A DNA stretch of 64,000 bases, from the NCBI GenBank assembly GCA_002633025.1, contig NMRB01000863.1, positions 1 through 64,000 on the forward strand, read 5' to 3'. This DNA comes from Notospermus geniculatus (lineage: Eukaryota > Nemertea > Pilidiophora > Heteronemertea > Lineidae). Position 1 is the stretch's first letter. Every line of letters begins with the position of its first letter. Shown piece after piece: positions 12,126-22,808 of the stretch. Under the pieces are notes generated by a model, which saw only the letters and a list, made by a program, of their open reading frames with translations, was not told the origin of the DNA and made no database searches. The translations under genes were made by a program, and so were the position numbers.

Positions 12126-12345
12126 GAAAAGCTATAGACTTTAGAACTTGATCACTTGCGGGTAAAATATGGAGGGCATGTGAACGGGTATTAAAGGCCA
12201 TCCGCCGCACACGATTGCAATTTTGCATCCTATAGATTCCAAGTGACGCCATTCAAATAATGTTTGGTCTCCGTTGCCGCACACGAGTGCAATTTTGCTT
12301 CCAACTATGGAGATTTTTGCCTCCTCGTGCAAATGTCATCATGTG

Positions 12346-13151
12346 NNNNNNNNNNNNNNNNNNNNNNNNNNNNNNNNNNNNNNNNNNNNNNNNNNNNNNN
12401 NNNNNNNNNNNNNNNNNNNNNNNNNNNNNNNNNNNNNNNNNNNNNNNNNNNNNNNNNNNNNNNNNNNNNNNNNNNNNNNNNNNNNNNNNNNNNNNNNNNN
12501 NNNNNNNNNNNNNNNNNNNNNNNNNNNNNNNNNNNNNNNNNNNNNNNNNNNNNNNNNNNNNNNNNNNNNNNNNNNNNNNNNNNNNNNNNNNNNNNNNNNN
12601 NNNNNNNNNNNNNNNNNNNNNNNNNNNNNNNNNNNNNNNNNNNNNNNNNNNNNNNNNNNNNNNNNNNNNNNNNNNNNNNNNNNNNNNNNNNNNNNNNNNN
12701 NNNNNNNNNNNNNNNNNNNNNNNNNNNNNNNNNNNNNNNNNNNNNNNNNNNNNNNNNNNNNNNNNNNNNNNNNNNNNNNNNNNNNNNNNNNNNNNNNNNN
12801 NNNNNNNNNNNNNNNNNNNNNNNNNNNNNNNNNNNNNNNNNNNNNNNNNNNNNNNNNNNNNNNNNNNNNNNNNNNNNNNNNNNNNNNNNNNNNNNNNNNN
12901 NNNNNNNNNNNNNNNNNNNNNNNNNNNNNNNNNNNNNNNNNNNNNNNNNNNNNNNNNNNNNNNNNNNNNNNNNNNNNNNNNNNNNNNNNNNNNNNNNNNN
13001 NNNNNNNNNNNNNNNNNNNNNNNNNNNNNNNNNNNNNNNNNNNNNNNNNNNNNNNNNNNNNNNNNNNNNNNNNNNNNNNNNNNNNNNNNNNNNNNNNNNN
13101 NNNNNNNNNNNNNNNNNNNNNNNNNNNNNNNNNNNNNNNNNNNNNNNNNNN
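12346..13151. other. Assembly gap (806 N)
   Basis: All bases are N. Open frames crossing it are artefacts. The sequence to its right is the inverted copy of 10324-10399, so the join should be treated with caution. Confidence 0.99.
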
Positions 13152-13222
13152 CTACTGGTAGAATGAGACCATCAAACCTTTCGTTCTCAAAAGTGTAAAT
13201 AAAAGTGGGCTGGCTCCCCAAT

Positions 13223-13980
13223 TATACTTAAAATTTCCAACTGGAGCCCGTTTACAAGACATTGTTACTGGTTACGAGAACACTTGGGGGTTTCCCCAAT
13301 GCGCCGGGGCCATTGATGGGGTACACATACCTATTCGAGCTCCAGTTGACCATGCTGCTGACTTCTACAATAGGAAGGGTTATCACTCAGTCGTGATGCA
13401 AGCTGTCTGTGACTACAAATGCAGATTTCTGGATGTGTTCATTGGCTTCGCTGGCCGTGCACATGACGCACGTGTTCTCGCGAACTCCACATTATTCGCC
13501 CTTGGTGAGAATGGCAATCTCCTTCCAGATCATCGAAGGCAGTTAGGAGGACACGAAATACCACTCATGATCATTGGAGATCCGGCCTACCCGTTACTAC
13601 CTTGGATGATGAAGCCGTTTGCACACCGGGGCATTCTGAATGCAGCCCAAAGGAGATTTAACAAGCGATTAAGTCGTGCCAGAATGACAATTGAAAATTC
13701 TTTCGGGCGACTTAAGGGACGTTGGCGCTGTCTCCTTAAGAAAAATGACTTCCTTCTGGAGAATGTCAATCATGTTGTTCTCGCTTGTTGCATCCTCCAC
13801 AACGTATGCGAGTATCATAAGGAACGCTATAACCGACACTGGGATGAGGCAGTACGTGAAATAGAGGATGGGGAGCCCTTGCGTATGGTCGAACAACAGG
13901 TCCACCAACAGGGAGATCGAAACAATGAGGCAAATGCCATCAGAAATGCTCTTGTTGACTATTTCAATCATGGACATTGA
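13223..13980 (+). CDS. PIF/Harbinger (HARBI1-like) transposase, 5'-truncated
   Basis: The frame is open from the gap-side repeat to TGA, giving about 252 residues of the DDE_Tnp_4 nuclease domain. Visible signatures are WGFPQCAGAIDGVHIPI (first Asp), FYNRKGYHSVVMQ, FAGRAHDARVLANS, IIGDPAYPLLPW (second Asp), RMTIENSFGRLKGRW (Glu) and ACCILHNVCE. All three catalytic acids and the C-terminus look intact. The N-terminal third, which should precede the LKFPTGARLQD stretch, is missing: at 13222 the frame runs into the inverted repeat copied from 10324-10399. PIF/Harbinger transposases cut and paste the element together with a Myb-like partner; a candidate partner lies convergently at 15403-19499. 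AATAAA words at 14439 and 14449 could serve as poly-A signals. It could also be a domesticated HARBI1, but the surrounding repeats favour a transposon. Confidence 0.9.
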
Positions 13981-14004
13981 TAACTGAAACTGGAACTGAT
14001 GTAG

Positions 14005-14042
14005 GGACCATCAAATTTGCTTGACAGCAAATTTGATGGTCC
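14005..14042. repeat. Perfect palindrome, 17-bp arms, 4-nt loop
   Basis: GGACCATCAAATTTGCT and its exact inverse are separated by TGAC. It begins 25 bp after the transposase stop and is the first of several palindromes. Confidence 0.9.
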
Positions 14043-14190
14043 TGAAAGGACAAGGAGTGGTATGACTCTGTTGCACAGCAGTCAGGTTCTTGGGGTTCCC
14101 ATCCTCCTGGAATGTCTTCCTGGTGAAAGGACACATTGTAGGGTAGGCAGAGAGAGAGAGGAAGGGGAGACAAATGAGGGGGAGGGCAGA

Positions 14191-14225
14191 GGGAGGGCAG
14201 GGGCAGGGCCTGCCCCTGCCCTCCC
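14191..14225. repeat. Perfect GC-rich palindrome, 17-bp arms, 1-nt loop
   Basis: GGGAGGGCAGGGGCAGG, then G, then the exact inverse. It lies in a purine-rich stretch (14145-14280). Confidence 0.9.
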
Positions 14226-14283
14226 CCTACCCCGGGTGGGGTGGGCGAGGCAGGGAAAGGGCCAGGCAGGAAGGAGACTGTCT

Positions 14284-14332
14284 TCAGAGATCAGATGAGG
14301 GGCAAATCATTTGCCCCTCATCTGATCTCTGA
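14284..14332. repeat. Perfect palindrome, 24-bp arms, 1-nt loop
   Basis: The left arm begins TCAGAGATCAGATGAGGGG. One C separates it from the exact inverse, which ends CATCTGATCTCTGA. Confidence 0.92.
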
Positions 14333-14336
14333 TGAC

Positions 14337-14359
14337 AGCTCGACCAAGTTGGTCGAGCT
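14337..14359. repeat. Perfect palindrome, 11-bp arms, 1-nt loop
   Basis: AGCTCGACCAA, G, TTGGTCGAGCT. It is 4 bp from the previous palindrome. Confidence 0.9.
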
Positions 14360-14495
14360 GGATACAGATCCATCGTAGTGATCAAGTGGTTTTCTTCGAA
14401 TCGTCTGTCAATTGAGTGTGTGGAAGAAGATAGAAAGAAATAAAAAGAAATAAAAATGAAAAAAAAAAAATTTCGTACCTTCCCAGTATATCAAG

Positions 14496-14532
14496 ATGGT
14501 CCCTACATGTACATTGATAATGTAGGGACCAT
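14496..14532. repeat. Palindrome, 13-bp arms, 11-nt loop
   Basis: ATGGTCCCTACAT and ATGTAGGGACCAT. The GTAGGGACCAT word also opens the first palindrome at 14002, so the five structures are bracketed by one shared word. Confidence 0.85.
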
Positions 14533-14544
14533 AACTAGCGTGAC

Positions 14545-15402
14545 TTGCATTATCATACGTCCACAGACACTACTTGACTGGCTACCGGTACACATGATTC
14601 GAAGTTATCAGTATCAGTCATGCGTGTTGCTGCATGAATTGCCTTGAATTTTGAAAACTCCTAAATATGAAGAGGCGTTTTCAAATTCTAGAGGTTGTTA
14701 TGTTCTGGAATTTCCTACTATTGCTTTTGAGGTCTTCAAACTGTCGAGGTCTTCACAAAGTCATAAATTTCATTTTCAGTGTTGTGAGATTTTTTAACTG
14801 TTTAAAGAAAGTGTTCAGTGATTTACAGGCATAGAAAAATGCTGACAACTGTTTATAAAAATAAATTTATTGAATGCGAAAGGCTAACAGTAAAAACTTG
14901 ATTCAAAATAAGTTTATTCAGTCCACTGACACCAGGCCAAAGTGCACTTGTAACCATTGGTCCTTATGCTGAAGAGTGAACATAAGTCAGAATTTTCCTT
15001 CACTGAAGCTGGCTACCCATGTAATATTCTGGCCATTTGTGGAATGTGCACATTGGCCTGATGACCTTCAAAACAACTGCTCTTGAATAAGTCCGATGTA
15101 AAGTCAGACTAATGGCTATACACACGATACAATTTTTCATCCAGTTTTTTATAGGCCATAATAGAAATTATGGAGACTTGGATGACATGTCAATTTCAAC
15201 TGGAAAATTAATTCAAATTCAATTCACAACATGAATAGTTGCATAATTCCTGTTACAGGCCAAATATTTTGCAACAATGAAAACTTGAAAAAACACAATC
15301 AATGGTTACATCTACTCAAAAACCACGCAAGGGTTGAATGGAAGTGCAAGGGCTTGAGGGGGTGTGAGCAAAACCTCAGTAAGTACACAGCATTTGTAAC
15401 AT
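14545..15402. other. No gene seen; shared 3' flank of two convergent transposon genes
   Basis: AT-rich sequence without a recognisable frame. TTTATT words near 14866 and 14912 read AATAAA on the minus strand and could terminate the Myb-like gene. Confidence 0.4.
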
Positions 15403-18400
15403 CTACAGATTGAGAAGATCATAGCTGTTCTTGAGACTTTCGAATATGTTATCCCGATCTTGTGTCGGAGCGCTGGCTGATGCTGATGGCTGATTGACTG
15501 AAGACTGCATCGGGATAGTCATTGGACCTGGTGGAATGGTGAGAGACTGGTTATCTTGGTAGCGAGGAGTCGGCATCAATGGATAGGGAACTGCACGAGA
15601 AAAATTACTGCAGAAATTTATGACATGAAACATGTTTTGCATGTTTATAGCAAATACCTGCAATTCAAATTATTGACTCGACAGGTTTAATGGGGTGAGT
15701 TCAGATCAGAAGATTCACCCGCTGGAAAACAGTTCATGGTCCCATTGCTGCCATCAGGAATGCCACAACAGGACACAGGCCTTGTCTTCTGAGGCGAGCA
15801 AACAAGTGCTCGCCTGAGAACGATAGAGTTTTCTATTGTTCTCAGGCGAGCAGTTTTTTGCTCGCCTCAGATGACAAGGCATGAAGACACTTAACCTAAC
15901 TTGCGGTGAGAGTGAATGACAAGACTGAAATAGAATTGTCACTCTTGGCCAGTTGACTGCAAACCTTGCTACCCTGTTCAGATTGTCCACAACAATGACT
16001 TCTACACTTTGCCGCCACCTGATCCGTATCCGAAATATTTTACCGGTGCTTCGATAAGATACATTAAACATACCAGTTTGATTTCCACTTCCTTGTGGAT
16101 TTGTAATGGCTGTCATCATCATTCGCATAAATATTCCATATTTTGGCGGAATTCCTGTTCTCGGGCCTGACGTTCGGCCTCAAGCTGAGCTTTAAACTGC
16201 ATCTCTTCATGTTTGAGCATTTTTACCTGCGCCTCCTCTTGCTTCGCCAAGAAGTGTTGGAGGCTACCAACCACATCAACTCCCTCAGATGACTGCTTCC
16301 TTTTCCTTGATTTTTTGTTCGCAAAATCTGCAATTACAATTAGACACTAAATTATAGAAAATACTCCCGAGACCTTCCAACCCTGTAAATTTTTCTTTTC
16401 AGCTGCCTCAGTAGGCCGAAGTCACACACAGTTACTGGCTTCCGATTTTGTGAATTTTTTCTTCTCAAGTAAAATATTGGGGAGGGAGGCAGTTCACAGC
16501 TGCCCCGCTTCTATGTGGCCATGAATCCATATCATTTGCCGAAGAGGTGATTTCGTATACCAACCATTTATGACAGTCTTTCGTGAGTCATCACTGGAAT
16601 GTGCAGACATACTTGTCCCTGGTCTCGGTGTCAGACTATCCAGTTCATCTTCAGTTTCTGAAAGAAATAATTCCACAAATACATGTATCACATCTTATCG
16701 AGGAACACTGAAAATTCTATATGGGCTGGCACTTCTGGACATCACTTTTGAAATGACCGATTAGTGAATAATCATCTTACCGGTACTTTAGGCCAAGTAA
16801 AAAATACTCCTTATCGTCCTGGAAGTTTCTCAAAATTGCCAAGGGGGCACCTTTTTATTTTTTATCTTTTTTAAAATTCCAGCCTGGGCATAAACAGTGC
16901 AATCCCTTTCAACTGTCATCCAGATGACTGATTGTGACTTTCAGAGTGGAACTTTCTGGATTAACAAACTACAGTTGAACCTAATTGACCTACCATATTA
17001 ATGAAAAGTGAGGCTGTACCATACTTGTAATTGGAGTACTGTACTAGCCTACTAGGAACAAGACACAACCGGAGATTTTTTGCAGCCAAATTCGAAAATA
17101 AAATATAGGGCCTAATTTTTTTAGGCACGGGCGGGGATGATAAACATCAGATGAGTATTTTTTACTTGGCCTTTATCATCCACAAATATGAAATTGCAAG
17201 TATTCTGGCATGGCATGCACTGGAAAGCTATAGGAATAACTAGGCCTACATGTACGCTAAACAGTGCTAAACACTAGGACGAAGGATGCATGTTTGTGTG
17301 ATATTTCAGATACACACATAGACCTAGGCCTAGACACAGAGGCTCCTGTCAAAAAGTGGGTGAACATTTTATGGGACGTACCGTAGATATACATGCATTG
17401 TGTGTACACATAGTGCATAGTGCATAATGCATGTGTTGTCTATATCAGGCCTAGTAGGCCTACGTCCCATAAAACATTCACCCACGTTTTGACAGGCGCC
17501 TGTCCTGTGGGCAGGGTAGCCTAGCCCTAGGTCAGGAGGTAGGCCTAGGCCTAGGCTACATAGCCTGGTCCTGATGAATCTGAACTGAAAATATCAAAAA
17601 TAGGCTACTGACTTGAATCATTACCGGTACCGGTAGGCCTAGTAGATTCATCCCAGCAGAGGTCAATGTCATCGTCTCGACCTTGATCATCGGGGGGATC
17701 GTCTGGTTCTTCATCAAACATTTCAATATCACGGGCCTCAGCAGCCCTTCCACCTTGGCCACGGTCTCGGTTTATCCCAAATGCAGCCGCATCCACAACA
17801 TGCGCAGGGGTGGCAATTGGCCGATGGCCTAAAATATCGTCCAGCTTGTCAAATAAACGCGTATTGAGTTCACAGCTGTCCCGCTTCTATGTGGCCATGA
17901 ATCCACATCATTTGCCGAAGAGGTGATTTCGTATACCAACCATTTATGACAGTCTTTCGTGAGTCATCACTGGAATGTGCAGACATACTTGTCCCTGGTC
18001 TCGGTGTCAGACTATCCAGTTCATCTTCAGTTTCTGAAAGAAATAATTCCACAAATATCACATCTTATCGAGGAACACTGAAAATTCTATATGGGCTGGC
18101 ACTTCTGGACATCACTTTTGAAATGACCGATTAGTGAATAATCATCGTACCGGTACTTTAGGCCAAGTAAAAAATACTTCTTATCGTCCTTGAAGTTTAT
18201 CAAAATTGCCAAGGGGGCACCTTTTTATTTTTATCTTTTTTTAAATTGCAGCCTGGGCATAAACAGTGCAATCCCTTTCAACTGTCATCCAGATGACTGA
18301 TTGTGACTTTCAGAGTGGAACTTTCTGGATTAACAAACTACAGTTGAACCTAATTGACCTACCATAATGAAAAGTGAGGCTGTACCATACTTGTAATTGG

Positions 18401-19499
18401 AGTACTGTACTAGCCTACCAGGAACAAGACACAACCGGAGATTTTTTTGCAGCCAAATTCGAAAATAAAATATAATTTTTTTAGGCACGGGCGGGGATGA
18501 TAAACATCAGATGAGTATATGTATTTTTTACTTGGCCTTTATCATCCACAAATGAAATTGCAAGTATTCTGGCATGACATGCACTGGAAAGCTATAGGAA
18601 TAACTACATGTACGCTAAACAGTGCTAAACACTAGGACGATGGATGCATGTTTGTTTGATATTTCAGATACACACATAGACCTAGGCCTAGCCACAGGCT
18701 CCTGTCAAAAAGTGGGTGAACATTTTATGGGACGTACCGTAGATATACATGCATTGTGTGTACACATAGTGCATAATCATGATAATGCATGTGTTGTCTA
18801 TATCAGGCCTAGTACGGTACGTCCCATAAAACATTCACCCACGTTTTGACAGGCGCCTGTCCTGTGGGCAGGGTAGCCTAGCCCTAGGTCAGGAGGTAGG
18901 CCTAGGCCTAGGCTAGCCTGGTCCTGATGAATCTGAACTGAAAATATCAAAAATAGGCTACTGACTTGAATCATTACCGGTCCCGATAGGCCTAGGCCTA
19001 CTGGTAGATTCATCCCACAGGTCAATGTCATCGTCTCGACCTTGATCATCGGGGGGATCATCTGGTTCTTCATCAAACATTTCAATATCACGGGCCTCAG
19101 CAGCCCTTCCACCTTGGCCACGGTCTCGGTTTAGGCCTAGGCCTATCCCAAATGCAGCCGCATCCACAACATGCGCAGGGGTGGCAATTGGCCGATGGCC
19201 TAAAATATCGTCCAGCTTGTCAAATAAACGCGTATTTCAAGCCTGCTATGACCAGACCGACCGTTGATGTTCTTGTCTTTCATGTAATCGGTCTTCAGAT
19301 GTTTCATTTTCGTACGGCATTGTTCTGCGGATCTTTCAAACCCCCGTTGGCGAAGCAGCTCTGACACCCTGGCATACACTGGAAGGTTGCGATGAACTCC
19401 CTCCAGCTGTGCCTCAATGTCCTCAGCCTTCCACACATCTATAAGTGCATCGACCTCAGCATTCGACCAAACATTACCCCTGTTATTCACTCCAGCCAT
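15403..19499 (-). CDS. Harbinger-type Myb/SANT-like accessory protein, exon-duplicated and frameshifted
   Basis: The start ATG at 19499 opens a Myb/SANT trihelix domain (WSNAEVDALIDVWK, VYARVSELLRQRGF, SAEQCRTKMKHLKTDY). After a one-base frame change near 19228 the frame continues as LFDKLDDILGHRPIATPAH and an acidic stretch (DIEMFDEEPDDPPDDQGRD), ending at a donor at 18966. A 93-nt exon (18033-17941; TEDELDSLTPRPGTS) follows. Both are present again as 17613-17865 and 16657-16565 through a tandem duplication. Next comes a basic/coiled-coil exon (16327-16074; KKSRKRKQ, HFLAKQEEAQVKMLKHEEMQ) with a frame break near 16131, ending at GTATGT. The last exon is 15590-15403, ending NSYDLLNL. Splice phases agree (phase 1). 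Myb-like partners of PIF/Harbinger transposases bind the element ends and help nuclear import. The two frame breaks suggest decay or sequence errors. Confidence 0.75.
15781..15878. repeat. 98-bp near-perfect palindrome inside the Myb-like gene
   Basis: An outer pair (CTTGTCTTCTGAGGCGAGCA / TGCTCGCCTCAGATGACAAG) and an inner pair (TGCTCGCCTGAGAACGATAG / CTATTGTTCTCAGGCGAGCA) together make about 48-bp arms. GGCGAGCA also repeats within each arm, so a cruciform or two smaller hairpins could form. It lies in the intron before the last exon. Confidence 0.9.
16495..19225. repeat. Tandem segmental duplication, two units of about 1.37 kb
   Basis: Units run from about 16495 to 17865 and from 17871 to 19225 and match base for base with scattered small indels (CACAGCTG[C/T]CCCGCTTCTATG at each start; AAATAAACGCGTATT at each end). 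Each carries exon 2, exon 3 and a 160-bp MITE of the Myb-like gene. Copy differences include insertions of GGCCTA units, as at 19134-19144. Confidence 0.95.
17344..17506. repeat. MITE in the duplicated intron (second copy about 18699-18862)
   Basis: CCTGTCAAAAAGTGGGTGAA is inverted as TTCACCCACGTTTTGACAGG, continuing through CATTTTATGGGACGTA. It is present in both duplication units, so it was there before the duplication. Confidence 0.8.
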
Positions 19500-19639
19500 G
19501 ACGAAATGATGATTACATGGATTAACAACATGAACGACGGGGAAATCGAACAACATAATCAGCAGATCAGATAATTTCGTGAGAATTCAGTCCAGTGCCT
19601 AAAGCGGAAGTAAACACCTCCGTGGGAAATGCGCAGGCG

Positions 19640-19864
19640 CATCGCACTGGCCAGTTCGATCTACCATGCGGGGGCGTTCGATTGTACGCCAGACCGGTCC
19701 AGCGGTAACGCGTGCCAGCTGGATCGATCTGAGATCGTATCATGATGCGATCTCGTTAGATCGGCCTGAGATCGCATTAAACCGAAGTGAATGTGAACGC
19801 TTAATGCGGACTAAACCCTCAGATCGGCCTGAGATCGGATTAAAACTGTAATGTGAACGCACCT
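19640..19864. repeat. Probable right end of the Harbinger element
   Basis: GAT-rich repeats (AGATCGGCCTGAGATCG, twice in full) and two AATGTGAACGC words lead to the terminus AATGTGAACGCACC. TTA and then Helitron sequence follow. A 3-bp TTA/TAA target is the Harbinger hallmark. The left partner is not visible, perhaps lost at the gap. Confidence 0.45.
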
Positions 19865-20503
19865 TAACAGTACTTCATTGATGATCTGTTCTGATGGTTC
19901 TGCGACATCATCCCGGTGAAGAAGGTCCTCAGTGAGAAGATTGAGATGTCGATGTTCAAGTCTGCCAAGGTGGTCCTGTAACTCTAACAGTACTTCATTG
20001 ATGATCTGTTCTGATGGTTCTGCGACATCATCCCGGTGAAGAAGGTCATCAGTGAGAAGATTGAGATGTCGATGGAAAAATGCCAAACAGTCAGCTGGAC
20101 GGATCCAAAGCAGTATCGTCGCGAAGGCATGGCGTAGGCTAGATCCAAATGTCACAGAGGCCGTCTCTTCCATGACCCTGTCAATTTCTTCGTCGTCCTG
20201 CAGTAGACCAAGTTTGAGACATGCAGCTTGAAAGGTTGGCTGTTCCTCTCCGTCTATAGTCCGCAAATCTGCAAAGCTTGTTGCACCTGCTTTATGATAC
20301 AGCAGCATTCTAAGGAAGTAGAGCTCTGACTGATGGGGATTCAGATTGATGACTGGAATTCTCCCAACTGTGTCAGATAGTCTCCGATCACCTGATGAGG
20401 TTCTGCACATGTTCTTCTTACGTTTCTTCCATTTCTTTCCGCTGGCATCCCACGTGTAGTGTTGATAGATGTCAGGATAAAGAATTGGGTGCACCCCTCC
20501 TTT
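19865..20503 (-). pseudogene. Helitron replication/helicase protein fragment with internal 120-bp duplication
   Basis: About 210 residues read in one frame: HYTWDASGKKWKKRKK, INLNPHQSELYFLRMLLYHK, GATSFADLRTIDGEEQPTF, CLKLGLLQDDEEIDRVMEE and LRHAFATILLWIRPADCLAFF. These are the conserved region of Helitron Rep/Hel proteins just before the Pif1-like helicase, where host DNA is replicated by a rolling circle. The N-terminal Rep motifs and all helicase motifs are absent. A 40-codon block (HLNLLTDDLLHRDDVAEPSE and onward) is repeated in frame, 120 bp apart, and the fragment then stops at what looks like a transposon end at 19864. It is a truncated remnant. Confidence 0.85.
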
Positions 20504-20618
20504 ATGTAATGCATATACATGTACATGTATCTTTGAAGTTAAGTTTTTTTATGATTTGAAAAGGCTTTCTTGAATTCGACAGAAAATATTCATTGAAGGT
20601 TGACTGGGTACATATTCA

Positions 20619-20948
20619 TTGAAGGTTGACTGGGTACACACTCTTTCCCCCCAAGTTGTGGATCTCTACCTGATGTCACCAGTTTTCACAGGTGGACAAA
20701 GTGGGTCTTCAACCAAAAGTTTTAAAGAATCGTCTGAAGAAAGTGGATGTGTGTGTAAAGGATGTCATAAGATGCCATCGCAAAAAACTCAGAATCAGAG
20801 ATCACAAGAAAGAGCAAGATTCACAAATATCTATGAAATACTAAAACTGGAAGAACTTACCAAGTTCTGTTTCGGCGAAAGCATTTGTTCCAAAGTGAAG
20901 TCCAAGGACCAGCAGCAGACAAACAAACGCCATGTTTGCAGACGTTGA
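20619..20948 (+). CDS. Hypothetical ORF with a Cys-rich CVCKGCHKMP patch
   Basis: An open frame of about 109 residues. The only recognisable feature is CVCKGCHKMPS in a Ser/Lys-rich context. It faintly recalls the Cys-x-Cys zinc patch of P2X7-like cytosolic domains, which often travel in invertebrate transposons, but too little is present to claim it. It is followed at once by the 304-bp tandem duplication. It may be a chance frame. Confidence 0.2.
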   Translation: MKVDWVHTLSPQVVDLYLMSPVFTGGQSGSSTKSFKESSEESGCVCKGCHKMPSQKTQNQRSQERARFTNIYEILKLEELTKFCFGESICSKVKSKDQQQTNKRHVCRR

Positions 20949-21541
20949 ATATGACAAAACCGCGGAGCTTCACAATATGTAGGGACTGTGTGGGAATCAT
21001 GAAAACATCAGGTAACTACCATGACTACTCTCGGTGGTTCAGAATAATTGACATTAAATTGTTTGTATTCAGGCAATAAATATTTATGTTCTGTATATCA
21101 CACATGCTTTCTAGATCTCTTGCAGATGATATTACTGGACTGAGAAAAATTTGAAACTCTCTTCAGAAATTTTGCACTTTTTCAGATTAAATAAAAAGTT
21201 AGAAAATTTTATTGATTATTGTTGTTGCAGCAACATAATTTGCAGACGTTGAATATGACAAAACCGCGGAGCTTCACAATATGTAGGGACTGTGTGGGAA
21301 TCATGAAAACATCAGGTAACTACCATGACTAGTCTCGGTGGTTCAGAATAATTGACATTAAATTGTTTGTATTCAGGCAATAAATATTTATGTTCTGTAT
21401 ATCACACATGCTTTCTAGATCTCTTGCAGATGATATTACTGGACTGAGAAAAATTTGAAACTCTCATCAGAAATTTTGCACTTTTTCAGATTAAATAAAA
21501 AGTTAGAAAATTTTATTGATTATTGTTGTTGCAGCAACATA
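20937..21541. repeat. 304-bp tandem direct duplication
   Basis: GCAGACGTTGAATATGACAA starts both units, which run to GTTGTTGCAGCAACATAA with only a few changes. The period is 304 bp, close to the 303-bp tandem pair at 34748-35323, but the sequences are unrelated. Confidence 0.93.
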
Positions 21542-21587
21542 ACCTGAAAAATGCCGAACTTGTATACACCGGTATGCGAGATTTTCT

Positions 21588-21722
21588 TAGGCTGGGTTTA
21601 CATAGAGGTATACGGAATACGAACACGCTGGCGAGCAATGGCCTAAAAAGGGTTCATCACCATGAAACCTTTGTTCGCCAGCGTGTCCGTATACCGCATA
21701 CCTCTATGTCAACTCGGCCTTA
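21588..21722. repeat. MITE, 135 bp
   Basis: GTTTACATAGAGGTATACGG and CGAACACGCTGGCGA are inverted at the right end as TCGCCAGCGTGTCCG and CGCATACCTCTATGTCAAC. Confidence 0.8.
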
Positions 21723-21787
21723 GATCAGCAATGACGTATTGGTTGTTCACTGCGGAAGCTCTTCGCATGTTGGGGCAGTACACTGGA

Positions 21788-22010
21788 ATTTGCAGGATAC
21801 TCCAGACCAACCTTACGTTAAAGGCCTCATTAAAGCCATATAAAGCATTTCCTGTAATGAAGGTTCTTGAAACGACCCAACCTTTGCTAAAGGAAGGTAC
21901 CTAAAGGCGCCCTTTGACCGATATAAAGGTTCTTGAAATAAAATTTAGCTAAATGTTGACTTGAAGTCTCCTTTAACGCTAAAGGAACGTTCTAGAATAC
22001 GGGCCATAGA
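21788..22010. repeat. Interspersed repeat 'GGATACTCC', intact copy
   Basis: It shares GGATACTCC[A/T]GACCAACCTTAC, AAAGCATTTCCTGTAATGAA, GAAACGACCCAACCTTTGC and GCTAAAGGAACGTTCT with 55921-56402, where the same sequence is split by two insertions. Confidence 0.85.
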
Positions 22011-22511
22011 CTCAAGGAATGGAACAACTTTTGCGGAAGTTGAATGAAAATAACTTTTATTACAAGGAAAACAATATACATGTACAAATGTTTGAGAGTA
22101 AAGGGCTGAAGCTGAGCATTATTAGCCCGTGCTACAAAATGAGAAATTCAATGAATACAATACGTCTGGCATAGCAATAAAAACACACAGTTGCCATGAA
22201 CGACTAGAACTCATTGTAAAATATAGATTCTAGCAGAATCAGCTGCTGCAACAAACAACTTCCTAATTCTGGCCTAACAACCCATTGACTGTACCATCGC
22301 TAATGACCACAGAATGAAGCTGCAATGGAAAATGACCGTTGTTATTAATGGTTTAACCCATTTCAATTGCATACCCTCCTTATTAGTCGAAATACAGCAA
22401 TATACATGTATACAGCAGATAAATAATGAAATACTGTAAACCCAAGAATATCTGCTCCATTTAATCCCGCATACATTGAGCAATCACACTATACATGTGT
22501 GTGTCCACATT

Positions 22512-22647
22512 TCTGCCGTCCAATGGCAGAACCTAGTGACTCACTTTTAACTGACTTTGAGAAAAACAAAGAAGACCAAACAATTCAATATTAAAGCCTG
22601 CCTTTTTAGGAAGTGTCAGTTACTAGGTTCTGCCATTGGACGGCAGA
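22512..22647. repeat. MITE, 136 bp
   Basis: TCTGCCGTCCAATGGCAGAA and CCTAGTGACT are inverted at the right end (AGTTACTAGG, TTCTGCCATTGGACGGCAGA). Confidence 0.85.
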
Positions 22648-22808
22648 TTTGATTTGAAGCAATCTGAACATGAACACTACAACATTTCAATTAAATCAAA
22701 TTTATTTGTTGCAAATATTTTTGCAAATCTGCTGGTCACGAATGAGTGGACAGAAAACGTAAATCGTTTTAGCACATCACAACGAGAAAATATTCCAATT
22801 AAACAGTA

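Noticed and set aside
12253-13221. Open frames of about 300 codons across 12346-13151
   Set aside because: They consist almost wholly of N and are gap artefacts.
14145-14280. G-quadruplex-rich promoter
   Set aside because: The G-rich stretch is mostly one arm of a palindrome and purine-rich simple sequence downstream of a transposase; there is no gene start nearby.
20619-20948. P2X7-type zinc domain
   Set aside because: Only the CVCKGCHKMP patch resembles it; the rest of the domain is not found in any frame, so it is listed only as a hypothetical ORF.
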